Of a stretch of 64,000 bases of DNA, positions 25,454-38,171 are shown in pieces. The number at the start of each line of letters is the position of its first letter. Position 1 is the first letter of the stretch. A program made the position numbers and the translations under genes. The DNA lies in the NCBI RefSeq assembly GCF_014196845.1, contig NZ_JACIEM010000007.1:124001-188000 (forward strand), read 5' to 3'. Source of the stretch: Aurantimonas endophytica (lineage in GTDB: Bacteria > Pseudomonadota > Alphaproteobacteria > Rhizobiales > Rhizobiaceae). Below the pieces are notes generated by a model. It was not told the origin of the DNA, made no database searches, and was given only the letters and a program-made list of their open reading frames with translations.

Positions 25454-26260
25454 ATGATATCAACGGCCCGCCACCTCCTGTCGACCCTGACGGTTTTTGC
25501 CTTTGTGCTGGGAAGCTCCGCTGCCGCGCAGGAGGCTGACCTTGCAAAGCAGTTGTCGAACCCGATCGCCTCCCTGGTAAGCGTCCCATTCCAGTTCAAC
25601 TACGACGGCGGCTTCGGTCCGGACGATGGCGACCGGGTGACGCTGAACATCCAGCCGGTGATCCCGATAACGCTGAACGAGGACTGGAACCTGATCTCGC
25701 GCACGATCGTGCCCGTCATCTGGCAAAACGATGTCGCTGGGCGCTCGGGCGACCAGTTCGGCCTGGGCGATACCGTCCAGAGCCTGTTTCTCTCGCCCAA
25801 AGCGCCGGGTCCGGGTGGCGTGATCTGGGGCGTCGGACCGGTATTTCTGCTGCCGACCGGCACCGATCCCTTGCTTGGCGGCGAGAAATGGGGCGCCGGC
25901 CCCACCGGCGTGGCGCTGAAGCAGTCAGGCCCCTGGACCTATGGCGTGCTGGCCAATCAAATCTGGTCGTTCGCAGGGGAGGGCGACCGCGATGATGTCA
26001 ACGCAACCTTCCTTCAGCCCTTCGTCTCTTATACGACCCCAGACGCTTGGACCTTCGCCCTCAATACCGAGACGACCTATGACTGGGAGCATGAAGCCTG
26101 GTCCGTGCCGGTGAACTTCACGGTCAGCAAATTGGTTAAGTTCGGCGACCAGCCGGTCAGCTTGCAGGCTGGTGTCCGCTATTGGGCAGAAAGTCCGGAA
26201 GGCGGAGCGGAGGGCGTCGGCTTTCGCACCTCCGTCACTTTCCTGTTTCCGAAGACTTAG
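25454..26260 (+). CDS. Outer-membrane transporter-like protein (PF13557-type)
   Basis: A 268-aa exported protein with a signal peptide (MISTARHLLSTLTVFAFVLGSSAAA), then ADLAKQLSNPIASLVSVPFQ, a signature of the family named transporter / phenol-degradation MetA-like (PF13557). Further landmarks are DEDWNLISRTIVPVIWQ-like (seen here as NEDWNLISRTIVPVIW), GLGDTVQSLFLSPK and GVGPVFLLPTGTD. It ends in strands (FRTSVTFLFPKT) consistent with a beta-barrel. The ATG at 25454 has AAGGA upstream; starts at 25430/25433 would add a basic leader. Channel-like proteins of this family are implicated in uptake of hydrophobic compounds. The ligand is unknown. Confidence 0.85.
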   Translation: MISTARHLLSTLTVFAFVLGSSAAAQEADLAKQLSNPIASLVSVPFQFNYDGGFGPDDGDRVTLNIQPVIPITLNEDWNLISRTIVPVIWQNDVAGRSGDQFGLGDTVQSLFLSPKAPGPGGVIWGVGPVFLLPTGTDPLLGGEKWGAGPTGVALKQSGPWTYGVLANQIWSFAGEGDRDDVNATFLQPFVSYTTPDAWTFALNTETTYDWEHEAWSVPVNFTVSKLVKFGDQPVSLQAGVRYWAESPEGGAEGVGFRTSVTFLFPKT

Positions 26261-26372
26261 GGAACGTCGAAAAGCGGCGGCGGCGCAAGAACTCGCCTCG
26301 CTGAACGGTTGCCTCGCAACGTCCATCGGCCGATCGCCAACGCCGTCGGCGCCTTATGACGCGGTACCAATC

Positions 26373-26933
26373 GTGATCAAGCTGGCTGCGCTTTTTGCCC
26401 GACCCCTGCTCAGCAAGTTTCGGCTTCCCGACACGGCGAAGGATAAGATTGCCACTGTTAACACATTCCTGGCTGGCGGCTCCGGCGACGAATGGGTCCC
26501 GCTTGCGAGGCAGGATGCGACCCTGCCGATCGTGAACCAAATCAAAGCCAGATCCATCACATGCGGACGGGGGAGCCGTGATCACGAAGATCGAGCGGTT
26601 CGTTGGATCCAATTCGACTGGCCGGAGCAACAGGTAGATGATTGTACTTTTCACAAGTCACGCTGGCGCGTCTACCAGAACGGCCTGATTTGTCTCGAAC
26701 TGGTCGCCAGCAAGGATGCGACAGGTGTGGATATGCGCGATCTCGTGGGCCACCGTCTCGAGCTTCGCGATAACAGCGGTTTTCTCATTGGCATTTGGTC
26801 GGCGGCGTTCTCGATCCAGAGGCGTACAGAGCGGGTAGTCTTCAGTGCCGCAGCAATTGACAAGTTTCTTCCGCTCGTCTTGCACTTTGACAACATCGAC
26901 GATGTACAGGACGGTAGCGCATATAGGATCTGA
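26373..26933 (+). CDS. Hypothetical protein
   Basis: An open frame readable as about 186 aa from a GTG (VIKLAALFARPLLSKFRLPD...). The composition looks protein-like (RWIQFDWPEQQVDDCTF, RVYQNGLICLELVASKDATG, HRLELRDNSGFLIGIWSAAF) with no signal peptide or membrane helix. I do not recognise a family. The start is uncertain: no strong ribosome-binding site is seen and the frame is open further upstream into the preceding gene's end. Confidence 0.45.
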   Translation: MIKLAALFARPLLSKFRLPDTAKDKIATVNTFLAGGSGDEWVPLARQDATLPIVNQIKARSITCGRGSRDHEDRAVRWIQFDWPEQQVDDCTFHKSRWRVYQNGLICLELVASKDATGVDMRDLVGHRLELRDNSGFLIGIWSAAFSIQRRTERVVFSAAAIDKFLPLVLHFDNIDDVQDGSAYRI

Positions 26934-27083
26934 CGGACAGAGGTGGTGACTGCCAACCAGTGCAAGTCCTCGTGCGGCAGGGTTTCTCGAAGGAGACGGC
27001 GTTGCCCACGATGCGATTGCGGCGCGCCAGTTCCCGGCACTCAGGTCCCTACTGCGGACGACAACGCGACCAGTATAGTTTAT

Positions 27084-27818
27084 TTATTTCGATACAAACG
27101 GCCGCAGACGCAAACGGCTGCGATGCCCTTCCGGGGCAAGTGCTCCGGAAGGCGACTTGCCCTTAAAATATGTCTTTTGCCATTGATCCTGCGCGGCTTT
27201 CGAGGCTGGATCTGCCAGCGCAGCATTGAACGTGTAGCGGCTTCCAGCCCACAATTTGTGTTCGCTTTCCAGATCGGGATTTTCCGATAGGGGACAGAGG
27301 GCGGGACGCAACTCCTCAAGGTGGCCGCGTCCCACTGGAAAAAGGTGACAAATCGGTTCGTCGACGTCGAAATTTACTGGGTGATGGGGCCGCGTGAACT
27401 GCCAGTTCATCGTGAACGTGTACGGCGACCAGTCGGTTTCGATCACGCCAGAAAGCGCGGAGATCGCGTCTTTCGGTCGATTGATCGGACCTGTGACGAA
27501 CAAATTCACGCCTGGATCGGTCTTGAACAGGCAAGGGACGTGAAGTGTCAGGATACCACTGCCGAAGTGGCTGACGGCAGTTGTTACAACGCCAGATTCA
27601 CTTGTAATTCGTACCGAATCTTTGGCTTTCTGCCCATTCCATACCGCTGAGAAGGCTGCGGTACATAAAATCTCCCAGCCATGCGAATTAGCGATGTTCA
27701 ACGGCAGGCAACGGTAGGCGAAGCGCTGCTCGCTATCGTCCATCCATTGTCGTTCGAGGGGCGCTGGCCGAATGCGGAGTTCATGTCCGTCAATGACGTA
27801 GGCGATCAGTTCATTCAT
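27084..27818 (-). CDS. DUF6065 family protein
   Basis: A 244-aa cytosolic protein. From the chosen ATG: MNELIAYVIDGHELRIRPAP, then RQWMDDSEQRFAYRCLPLNI and ANSHGWEILC, HFGSGILTLHVPCLF, PGVNLFVTGPINRPKDAISA and PYTFTMNWQFTRP. This run of motifs is what I know as DUF6065. The function is unknown; homologues often sit in secondary-metabolite or oxygenase neighbourhoods, which is not obvious here. An upstream in-frame start would add 27 residues without family similarity. Confidence 0.75.
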   Translation of the reverse strand: MNELIAYVIDGHELRIRPAPLERQWMDDSEQRFAYRCLPLNIANSHGWEILCTAAFSAVWNGQKAKDSVRITSESGVVTTAVSHFGSGILTLHVPCLFKTDPGVNLFVTGPINRPKDAISALSGVIETDWSPYTFTMNWQFTRPHHPVNFDVDEPICHLFPVGRGHLEELRPALCPLSENPDLESEHKLWAGSRYTFNAALADPASKAAQDQWQKTYFKGKSPSGALAPEGHRSRLRLRPFVSK

Positions 27819-28010
27819 GTACAAACGCTCGGAATGAGGAGGAGATACGACGTTTCTCGCGGCAATCAAATTTATTGACCGGGTCTCGCCGAACGGCAAG
27901 TCCTCCTATTCATTCGGTGACGTCGTCAGACGCTGGAACGTCGTTCCAGGCCCGCGCCATATGTTCCTTAATATTTTCAGTTGGCGCCGAGAGTACTTTC
28001 GGAGACCATC

Positions 28011-31205
<3,195 letters not shown>

Positions 31206-31787
31206 GCGACACGCTCCTGGGAAGCCAATCCTTTCTGCAAGCTTGCCTTGGAGTGATCACGCGTCAATATTTGACCGCTCGAAGGATGCTGTAACGAATG
31301 ACTAGTTGCATCCGCGCAACATCGGTGGACTATGAAAAGCTGCAGCTGTCCAAGGCGCTTCTATCGGCGTGTACATATGGCCGAGCAAGAAATAGACCGA
31401 GGTAATCGATCTGGCGCATTATCTGCGAACGTGAGAGACTCGCCATCCGCGACGCTGCATTCTATCTTGACCGCATCGTCTGCGTTTATCCCCGCTCGTG
31501 CGGCTGCGTAAACCAGCATCCAAACTTCTCGGCAGCCGCCTTGAAGTATTTTTTTGGTAGGATGCGGAGTTGACGTGGTCGGGCGGACGGCGAGATTCTA
31601 GTCAGATTAGGGATACCTTCTGATTGCAGTAAGGGGCCGGCAACAGATCGTCCGCTTTTGGCGGGCGAAAGAAAAGCTGCCGTCCGGCTCTCATTGCAGC
31701 CACTTCTGAGAAGCTCCGCGGTTCCTGAAGCCACCTTCCTTCCGCAACTACGAGCGGTCGGGCCCGCGAAAGAGTCACGTGCCCCTT
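31206..31787. other. Intergenic region, no gene seen
   Basis: About 580 bases between the autotransporter start and the end of the cyclopropane synthase gene. It must contain the autotransporter promoter; I see no RNA gene, repeat or believable coding frame. Confidence 0.4.
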
Positions 31788-33077
31788 TCATTCGGTTTGA
31801 CGGGCCAACTCCACGTTGTTGCCTGCGAAACTAAAATCGATTCCATTTCCGTCGTGGGCATCGATCAACTGGTAAGCTTGCGTCGCTTCAGAGATATAGT
31901 CGCGACTGATCGGCACCGCGTCGCGTTCGCGGCCGATCTGGATCTGAACGACGTTGCCCGACCCGTACATGAAGACGCACTCGCATGCCGAGAGATAGAA
32001 CTCCCACATCCGTGCGAATCGCTCGTCGTACAGCTTCACCACCTCCGCCCGGTTTGCCGCAAAGCGTCGCCGCCATTCCCGCAGTGTAAATCCGTAGTGC
32101 TTGCGCCAAACCTCCACGTCGAGGACCCACAGGCCTGAGAGTTCGATCGCCGCGGTGATTTCCGACAGCGAGGGGCTGTAGCCTCCCGGGAAGATGTATT
32201 TGCGGATGAACGGCCCGGTTATGCCCGGCGGCGACTTGGTGCTGATGGAATGGATCAGCGCGACGCCATCCGGCAATAACCGGTCCCGGACCGTCCGGAA
32301 GTATCCGTCGAGATGATGTGCGCCGACATGCTCCAGCATGCCGACCGACACGATCCGATCGAACTTCTTGTCCATCTCGCGGTAATCCCGGACCTCGAAC
32401 CGGACGCGATCGGCGAGGCCCATCGCCTCCGCACGGGCCGTCGCGACCCTCGCCTGGTCCGGCGACAGCGTCACGCCCAGCACCTCGACCCCGGCCACCC
32501 GCGCCATGTAGAGGGCAAGTCCGCCCCAGCCGCAGCCGATGTCGAGGACGCGCTGACCGTCGGCGAGATTCAGCTTCGCGGCGACATGGCGCATCTTCGC
32601 CGTCTGGGCCTCTTCCAGCGACTCGTCGCCTCTCGGGAAATAGGCACAGGAATATTGCGTGGCGTCGTCCAGAAACAGCCGGTACAGGTCGTCGCCGAGT
32701 TCGTAGTGGTGCTTGACGTTGGCCCGCGAGCGGGAGACCGGGTTGTGCTGGTGAAGCCGCTTGGCGCGCCGCGCCACCGTACGCCAGAACGCCTGCCCGG
32801 CACTGAGATCGAAGCTTCGCTTGTTGGCGAAAAAGACCTCGAGAAAATCGTGGACGTCGCCCTCTTCTACAATGAGCGCCCCGTCCATGTAGGCCTCAGC
32901 AGCTTTCAGTTCGGGGTTGAAGGCGATCTTCCAGTCATAGGCCGGATCGTTGATGCGGATCGTCGCCGCTGGCCCCGACTCCGTCCCGCCGAATGTCTCC
33001 ACCTCGCCCCGGGGACCGATGACGGTGAGGCGCCCCTTGCGCACCGCCCTTCGCAACAACAGCGGGAGAAACCTCAT
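31788..33077 (-). CDS. Cyclopropane-fatty-acyl-phospholipid synthase
   Basis: A 429-aa SAM-dependent methyltransferase that adds a methylene bridge to unsaturated acyl chains of membrane phospholipids. The N-terminal lipid-binding region (AYDWKIAFNPELKAAEAYMD) is followed by HYELGDDLYRLFLDDATQYS, motif I VLDIGCGWGGLALYMA (SAM binding), MLEHVGAHHLDGYF, and IHSISTKSPPGITGPFIRKY with FPGGYSPSL further on. Length and motif order match CFA synthases. It is divergent from a FabF-like gene 460 bases away, so a lipid-related pair is possible. Confidence 0.93.
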   Translation of the reverse strand: MRFLPLLLRRAVRKGRLTVIGPRGEVETFGGTESGPAATIRINDPAYDWKIAFNPELKAAEAYMDGALIVEEGDVHDFLEVFFANKRSFDLSAGQAFWRTVARRAKRLHQHNPVSRSRANVKHHYELGDDLYRLFLDDATQYSCAYFPRGDESLEEAQTAKMRHVAAKLNLADGQRVLDIGCGWGGLALYMARVAGVEVLGVTLSPDQARVATARAEAMGLADRVRFEVRDYREMDKKFDRIVSVGMLEHVGAHHLDGYFRTVRDRLLPDGVALIHSISTKSPPGITGPFIRKYIFPGGYSPSLSEITAAIELSGLWVLDVEVWRKHYGFTLREWRRRFAANRAEVVKLYDERFARMWEFYLSACECVFMYGSGNVVQIQIGRERDAVPISRDYISEATQAYQLIDAHDGNGIDFSFAGNNVELARQTE

Positions 33078-33541
33078 CCATCGATCCCCGTAATGCCGCT
33101 GCCGGCGAGTAGAGCGCTACTGGTATATTAAGTGTTGGCGCGAAGCGCTTGGCAACAGGAAGTGCCTCGATAACGACGCGTTCGGTCCGTTGCGCGATCA
33201 GGAGTTATTTCCGTTTCGGGAGAATTTGCTCCCTCTCAGCCGCAGGCTTTGTCGCGATATCCGGAGAACCGCGCGTTGCCCTTTTCGTGTCCTGTTTCCG
33301 TCAAGCAATGAGAACGACAGGCGCTGAGCCTTTCGCACATTGAGCCACGCAACGGAGTTGCAATGGGGCGATTTTGGCTCGTCTATCGTCGATTGCCCTT
33401 CTGGAAGGCAATCGCGGGTGCCAAAGCAGCCGGCTTGCTTTATGAGAGCGGGGCCGCGGAAGCGCGCCTCCTTCCACCGATCTTTCTCCTTCCAACACGA
33501 TTATGGATCGCTCGCCCACGGTCCACTGCTCGGGTGTGCTC
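33078..33541. other. Divergent intergenic region
   Basis: About 460 bases separating the CFA synthase (minus) and FabF-like (plus) genes; expected to hold both promoters. No RNA or convincing small gene was found. Confidence 0.4.
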
Positions 33542-34822
33542 ATGTTCTCGGATGACCCCAAACGTATTGTCGCCACTGGCATGGGTGTCGTGTCGCCTTT
33601 GGGCGTCGGTGTCGAGACGGCCTGGGAGCGCCTCGTGTCGCATCGATCCGGCATCCGCCGCCTTCCCGACGCGGCGGTACCGGATGTCGCGTCGAAGATC
33701 GCCGCGATCGTGCCGGAACTGACGGAGGACGCAGCCGGCTTCGATATCGAGGGTCTGGTCCCGTTCAAGGACCGCAAGAAGATGGACCGGTTCATCCACT
33801 TTTCGCTTGAGGCGGCTCGCCAGGCGATCGGTCAGGCCAATTGGCATCCGGACGAAGACGGCAAGGATCGCACCGCGACGATCGTGGCCTCCGGGATCGG
33901 CGGTTTTCACAGCATGCTGGATGCCGTGACGACCGTTCAGACGCGAGGCGCAAGGCGTCTGTCGCCCTTTACGGTCTCGTCCTTTCTGGTCAATCTCGCC
34001 GCTGGCCAGATCTCGATCCAGTATGGGTTCAAAGGGCCATTGGGTGCGCCCGTCACGGCTTGCGCCGCTAGTGTCCAGGCGATCGGCGACGGGATGCGGC
34101 TGATTCGGAGCGGGGAGGTCGACGTCGTGGTGTGCGGTGGCGCGGAGGCCTGCATCAACCGCGTCACGCTCGGCAGCTTCGGTGCTGCTCGGGCGTTGTC
34201 GACGGGCTTCAACGACCGGCCAGAACTCGCATCGCGGCCCTTCGATCGCGCCCGGGACGGGTTCGTGATGGGGGAGGGCGCCGGCATGCTCGTCCTGGAG
34301 AGCCTGGCCCATGCCCGCGAGCGCGGGGCGACGCCGCTGGGGGAGCTCATCGGTTATGCGACCACCGCAGACGCGCATCATCCCACCGCCGCGCGGTCGG
34401 ACGGCGCCGGCGCCCAGCGGGCCATGCGGCTCGCCCTAGGCATGGCGCGCGTCCCGCCGGAGGAGGTCGATTACATCAACGCCCATGCAACCTCGACGCA
34501 GATCGGCGACGCCAGCGAGTTGGCAGCCATCAAGGCGGTGTTCGGCACGAAGGCCGGGCCTGCCATCTCGTCGACCAAGTCCGCCAGCGGCCATCTCCTG
34601 GGAGCGGCCGGCGTGTTCGAAGTCATCGTTACGCTCCTGGCGCTGAGGGATGGCCGTCTTCCGCCCAATCTGAACCTCACGGACCCTGACGAAATGGCCG
34701 ACGGCCTCGATCTGGTCGGGCCGACCACGCGCTCGTCCGACGCCCGGATCGCTCTCTCCAATGCCTTCGGCTTCGGCGGCGTCAACGCCTCGATCGTCCT
34801 GAAGCGCTGGATGGACGAGTAA
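33542..34822 (+). CDS. fabF: Beta-ketoacyl-ACP synthase II (FabF-like)
   Basis: A 426-aa condensing enzyme that extends acyl-ACP with malonyl-ACP. Catalytic Cys174 lies in PVTACAASVQAIGDG, the first His in DYINAHATSTQIGD, the second in KSASGHLLGAAG, and the Gly-rich FGFGGVNASIVL is near the end. The ATG at 33542 (MFSDDPKRIVATG) matches the usual FabF N-terminus; the frame is open 13 codons further up. It stands apart from any acpP or fab cluster, so it is probably an accessory paralogue. Its neighbour encodes a membrane-lipid cyclopropane synthase. Confidence 0.93.
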   Translation: MFSDDPKRIVATGMGVVSPLGVGVETAWERLVSHRSGIRRLPDAAVPDVASKIAAIVPELTEDAAGFDIEGLVPFKDRKKMDRFIHFSLEAARQAIGQANWHPDEDGKDRTATIVASGIGGFHSMLDAVTTVQTRGARRLSPFTVSSFLVNLAAGQISIQYGFKGPLGAPVTACAASVQAIGDGMRLIRSGEVDVVVCGGAEACINRVTLGSFGAARALSTGFNDRPELASRPFDRARDGFVMGEGAGMLVLESLAHARERGATPLGELIGYATTADAHHPTAARSDGAGAQRAMRLALGMARVPPEEVDYINAHATSTQIGDASELAAIKAVFGTKAGPAISSTKSASGHLLGAAGVFEVIVTLLALRDGRLPPNLNLTDPDEMADGLDLVGPTTRSSDARIALSNAFGFGGVNASIVLKRWMDE

Positions 34823-35191
34823 GACGCCGGATGCCGGATGCCGGGGCCCTGACCGGCAATCCGCAGACCACTCGGGTTAGGAATCATTTTCAATTGCCGG
34901 AAGGGGCCGATTGCGGACAGGCAACTTTAGACCGCCCCTGCGCAAATAGCTGCCGTTCCGCTCGCGACCCAAATGGCCACGGTTCACAAGGCACCCCCAC
35001 TCTAGTCTAGGCATGCGAGGACACATGGGCCGGACCTTATCCCCTCGGGCAGGAGGTCTGGCGCCTTAAGGTTGTCGTACTGCAGCATGAGAAGCGCCAG
35101 CATCGGAAAAAGCCGCGAACCATCTTACACGCAGTCCGATGTGCCTAAACCTAACCGCCGCCTGTCCGGTGAGAGGCGGAGTTCACTTGAT
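34823..35191. other. Intergenic region, nothing recognised
   Basis: About 370 bases between convergent ends of the FabF-like gene and the E2-E1-JAB operon. No gene, RNA or clear terminator hairpin with a T-run was recognised. Confidence 0.4.
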
Positions 35192-35914
35192 TCACGCCCT
35201 CCTCATTAGCGTCTCGAGGCTCAGGACAAGCTGTCGGGCATAGATATGCGATGCATCGAGCATTGCCTTTCTTCTCACCCCGAATATGAAGTAGAGAAGG
35301 TGAAGCAGCGACAGGATACCCAATAAAACAAGCTTCCCCTCACTCAACGCAGCAAACTCCGCTTGCCAGTAAACAATTGCAGCAGCGGCGGCCAGGGATA
35401 GGAAGTTGAGTGTGATGCCGACCGACTTAAGCCCGAGAAGGTTACGATAGTAGCCATAGGCGATGTTTTCGGTGAACAGGAGCCGGAAGGCTTGGGTGTC
35501 GCGTGTGTTCTCGCGAAGCCACCCGTAGGCTTGGTCGTAGAACGCCTGCGCCTCGTCCGGGTGGTTCTTTTCGTCTTCGGCGGTGGGCGGCTTCAAGCCC
35601 AATTGCACGGCGAGGTAGGAACGGTATCGTTCCTTCTGCGACGCCGGAAGGGTTCTATCGGCATGGGTGAGCTCACGGTTCCGAGGCTTTCCGCCGGTGT
35701 CGGCGAAGATCACCTCCTCCTTCGCTCGACCAAACCTTCGAGCGAGATTGGCGGCCGCGAAGAAGAGTACCATCACGGCCACCGTCGCGACCGCTTCCGG
35801 TAGGCCCGGATCGACCCAGCTCGCGCAGAGCAGGCAAAGGACGACCGCCGGAGCCACCGCCAGGACCGCCGGGAAGAGCCGGGCCTTAAGGGAATAGGTG
35901 TCCAAGAAATCCAT
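35192..35914 (-). CDS. Four-helix membrane protein of the E2-E1-JAB operon
   Basis: A 240-aa protein beginning MDFLDTYSLKARLFPAVLAV. It has two N-terminal helices (about 13-32 and 38-58), a ~100-residue cytosolic region rich in charged and aromatic residues (DEKNHPDEAQAFYDQAYGWL, RNLLGLKSVG), and two C-terminal helices (about 163-185 and 190-210), ending in a short amphipathic tail. No known domain is recognised. Its ATG lies 2 bases after the E2-E1-JAB stop with GGGGG upstream, so it is co-translated. A two-plus-two helix membrane protein at the end of a defence-like operon is a candidate membrane-acting effector or anchor, reminiscent in layout of SLATT or S-4TM effectors, but no homology is claimed. 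Confidence 0.8.
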   Translation of the reverse strand: MDFLDTYSLKARLFPAVLAVAPAVVLCLLCASWVDPGLPEAVATVAVMVLFFAAANLARRFGRAKEEVIFADTGGKPRNRELTHADRTLPASQKERYRSYLAVQLGLKPPTAEDEKNHPDEAQAFYDQAYGWLRENTRDTQAFRLLFTENIAYGYYRNLLGLKSVGITLNFLSLAAAAAIVYWQAEFAALSEGKLVLLGILSLLHLLYFIFGVRRKAMLDASHIYARQLVLSLETLMRRA

Positions 35915-35916
35915 GG

Positions 35917-38160
35917 TCAGCCCCCATTCGTTCCGGTGATGGCAAGGAAACGTGTAGGCGTGCAGATCAGCAGCACCGCTGGCGGTGGACGCTCCTCCGC
36001 AAGTGACTTGGCGGTCTTCCAGTCGAGCGCGGATGCACCCTGCTCGGCTAGATGGCTGTGCCATGTGCCCACGTCGAACAAGCTACCGCCGCTTTCGCGG
36101 AACCGTCGATCGACCATCTTCTTCAAGCCCGCAGTGCCAAGCTGGAATAGGCTAGCAGTGCGCGTGCTGTCTGCAGGGGCTGGTAGAATGTCCACCACCG
36201 TGATCACGCGACGCCGCGAATTGCAGGTGCCGATCATCAGGCCGCCTGTTTCAACGGTAGGATAGGCCGCGATCTCGCTACGGATTCGGTTCACGACATC
36301 GTCCGAGACGTCGAGGGTCCAACTGCCGCCTTCGACCGGAACGCGATGGAAGGCGGGGACAGTCATTCGGCGCCAACACGTCGACAGCCCCGTTCGCTCC
36401 CTCACGCCGATTGCCACCTGCCCTTTGCTAGAGGAGTCGGGGCCGACGATGCGGGTGAGCTCCTCAGTTGCCATCGCAGTCGAGGCGGAAAGCCGCGCGT
36501 CGTCCATGGGCATGGTCAAGGAACCACACCCTTCTCCAATCTGAACCTGGGCCAAGCCCGTCGCCGGATCGAAGAGCAGCTGCCGTTCTCGCTTAGAAAC
36601 GGTGGCGTAAAGGCTTGCCTCGAGTTGCGTGAGGGTCGGGTTGCCGTCCTTGCCTTCGACAAAGACGAACGCACCATCTCCGCGACCGAACAACGCAACT
36701 TCGGCGACCCTTGCCGTGATCTTGCCGCCGGCGCATCCGACCAAGGCCTCTCGCACGAGCCGCGAGGCCGTGGTGTTGACAACCAGTTCGGTCTGCATCG
36801 GGATAAAGCGCTTTAGCTCGTCGGGCTTATCGAGCGCTGGGATAATGTTGCCGACATAGGATCGGGGGGAAGCCCCGATCTGACCAAGTTCATCCGCGAG
36901 CTCTGGGGCTTTGAACCGAGGAAAGGGCCCTCGAGCAAGCGCGTGCCGCGCCATGTTATGCGGCTGCAACAGGTCGTTGTCCGAGACAGCAAGGATGGAT
37001 GCGCCTGTCCGGGCAAGGTGCATCGCCAATTTCGATCCGACGCTGCCGCAGCCGATCACGCTCGTCTTGGGAATCTCCGGTGCGTTGCTGATGCTGCGGA
37101 ACAGTACCGCCGACGGCATGTCGACTTGCCGCAAGGGGTAAACCTGTTCGGCGGCACGCAACGCCGGTGGCGGCTCCACTGCCTTTGGCCGGTGGAACTT
37201 GAACCAGTAAGCGAGGAGTTCGATGCTGGACTTGCGTCCGGTCAGCGCGAACGGTCTGCGAACGCACAAGATGACGGCCACGGGCAGTGGTGCCGACGTC
37301 CATTTGGTCTCGAATCGTCGCTCGAGATCCCTCAGAAAGCGACGGAACTGGTCTCCCATGCCATAGATTGCGGCTCGGGCCTCAAGTTGACCGATCGTGG
37401 TGATATCATCGGCGAGGATTTCGTCGCTGACGGCTTTGTGGTTCGGCCAGAGCACTGTGGTGACGGTCTGGCCAGGCTCCCTCAGCGTCTCGAAAACGAA
37501 GGGGAACGTCGCGTCGGGCCCGATCTTGGGTGCAAGTTCGCCGCTGACCCAAAAGCCCGGTGTTTCCTCGTCGACCTCGTATAGTTTACCGAGGTAGCGC
37601 GAGCGCAGCCAGACTTCGCCTGCGTCTTTGGCGATCCGCGAAATGATCAGCGACTCGCGATCGACGAAAACCGGCGCGAGCACAGTCGCACGATTAATCG
37701 GTTCCCAACCGGACCGTTCATCGGCTAGGCGGCCGATTGCAGCCCGTTTGAGCCAGACGCACATCTGTTCGACGATGGCCATGATGCCAGCATCGACGAG
37801 ATCGTGCTGTGCAAAGAATTCGTCGGGTGAACCGTCCACGAGGCAAGGCACTGGTCCCGATTTGTCTTTGCCGGGAGCTAGATGGTGCGTCGCGGGCGGA
37901 AAATCCGGCCGTAGCCGAAATCCGGGACAGCGCCGAGGATAGCCGTCGCGCAGCACCACCTCGACAGGTTCGACCGCACGCACACCGGTGTCACTATATC
38001 CGACGAGGCGTGCTGCGTTGGGCAACTCCACGGCGACATCCAGGGCGAGGACCGCCTTTTCGTCGCCCACGTCGCCGAGACTGGCGCTGACGACATAGGG
38101 ATAGGCGGAAGCGACCCGCAGAAAGTGCTCCGCGTGTCGAAGGAGCTCTGCCTTTGCCAC
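35917..38160 (-). CDS. E2-E1-JAB triple-fusion ubiquitin-like conjugation enzyme
   Basis: A 747-aa single chain. Residues about 1-140 are E2-like, with THHLAPGK followed by PVPCLVDGSPDEFF, where Cys106 is the likely catalytic cysteine. A linker domain runs to about 360. The E1/ThiF Rossmann domain has SVIGCGSVGSKLAMHLARTG (GxGxxG at 370-375), VSDNDLLQPHNMARH (Asp394/Asp396, Arg405) and a candidate E1 cysteine Cys545 in GEGCGSLTM. The C-terminal JAB/MPN+ domain has Glu637 in VETGGLMIG and the zinc motif TWHSHLAEQGASALD (His701, His703, Ser710, Asp713). All three active sites look intact. It starts at GTG 38160, 11 bases after the metallohydrolase stop. Separate E2-E1 (Cap2) and JAB (Cap3) proteins serve type II CBASS; here they are fused. 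Confidence 0.9.
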   Translation of the reverse strand: MAKAELLRHAEHFLRVASAYPYVVSASLGDVGDEKAVLALDVAVELPNAARLVGYSDTGVRAVEPVEVVLRDGYPRRCPGFRLRPDFPPATHHLAPGKDKSGPVPCLVDGSPDEFFAQHDLVDAGIMAIVEQMCVWLKRAAIGRLADERSGWEPINRATVLAPVFVDRESLIISRIAKDAGEVWLRSRYLGKLYEVDEETPGFWVSGELAPKIGPDATFPFVFETLREPGQTVTTVLWPNHKAVSDEILADDITTIGQLEARAAIYGMGDQFRRFLRDLERRFETKWTSAPLPVAVILCVRRPFALTGRKSSIELLAYWFKFHRPKAVEPPPALRAAEQVYPLRQVDMPSAVLFRSISNAPEIPKTSVIGCGSVGSKLAMHLARTGASILAVSDNDLLQPHNMARHALARGPFPRFKAPELADELGQIGASPRSYVGNIIPALDKPDELKRFIPMQTELVVNTTASRLVREALVGCAGGKITARVAEVALFGRGDGAFVFVEGKDGNPTLTQLEASLYATVSKRERQLLFDPATGLAQVQIGEGCGSLTMPMDDARLSASTAMATEELTRIVGPDSSSKGQVAIGVRERTGLSTCWRRMTVPAFHRVPVEGGSWTLDVSDDVVNRIRSEIAAYPTVETGGLMIGTCNSRRRVITVVDILPAPADSTRTASLFQLGTAGLKKMVDRRFRESGGSLFDVGTWHSHLAEQGASALDWKTAKSLAEERPPPAVLLICTPTRFLAITGTNGG

Positions 38161-38171
38161 GGCTTTCTTAC

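Noticed and set aside
31486-31791. A 101-aa minus-strand frame between the autotransporter and CFA synthase genes
   Set aside because: No family resemblance, no ribosome-binding site, and composition like the surrounding non-coding DNA.
33363-33722. Small plus-strand frame upstream of FabF
   Set aside because: It begins in the intergenic region but runs into the FabF gene out of frame; its start has no convincing ribosome-binding site.
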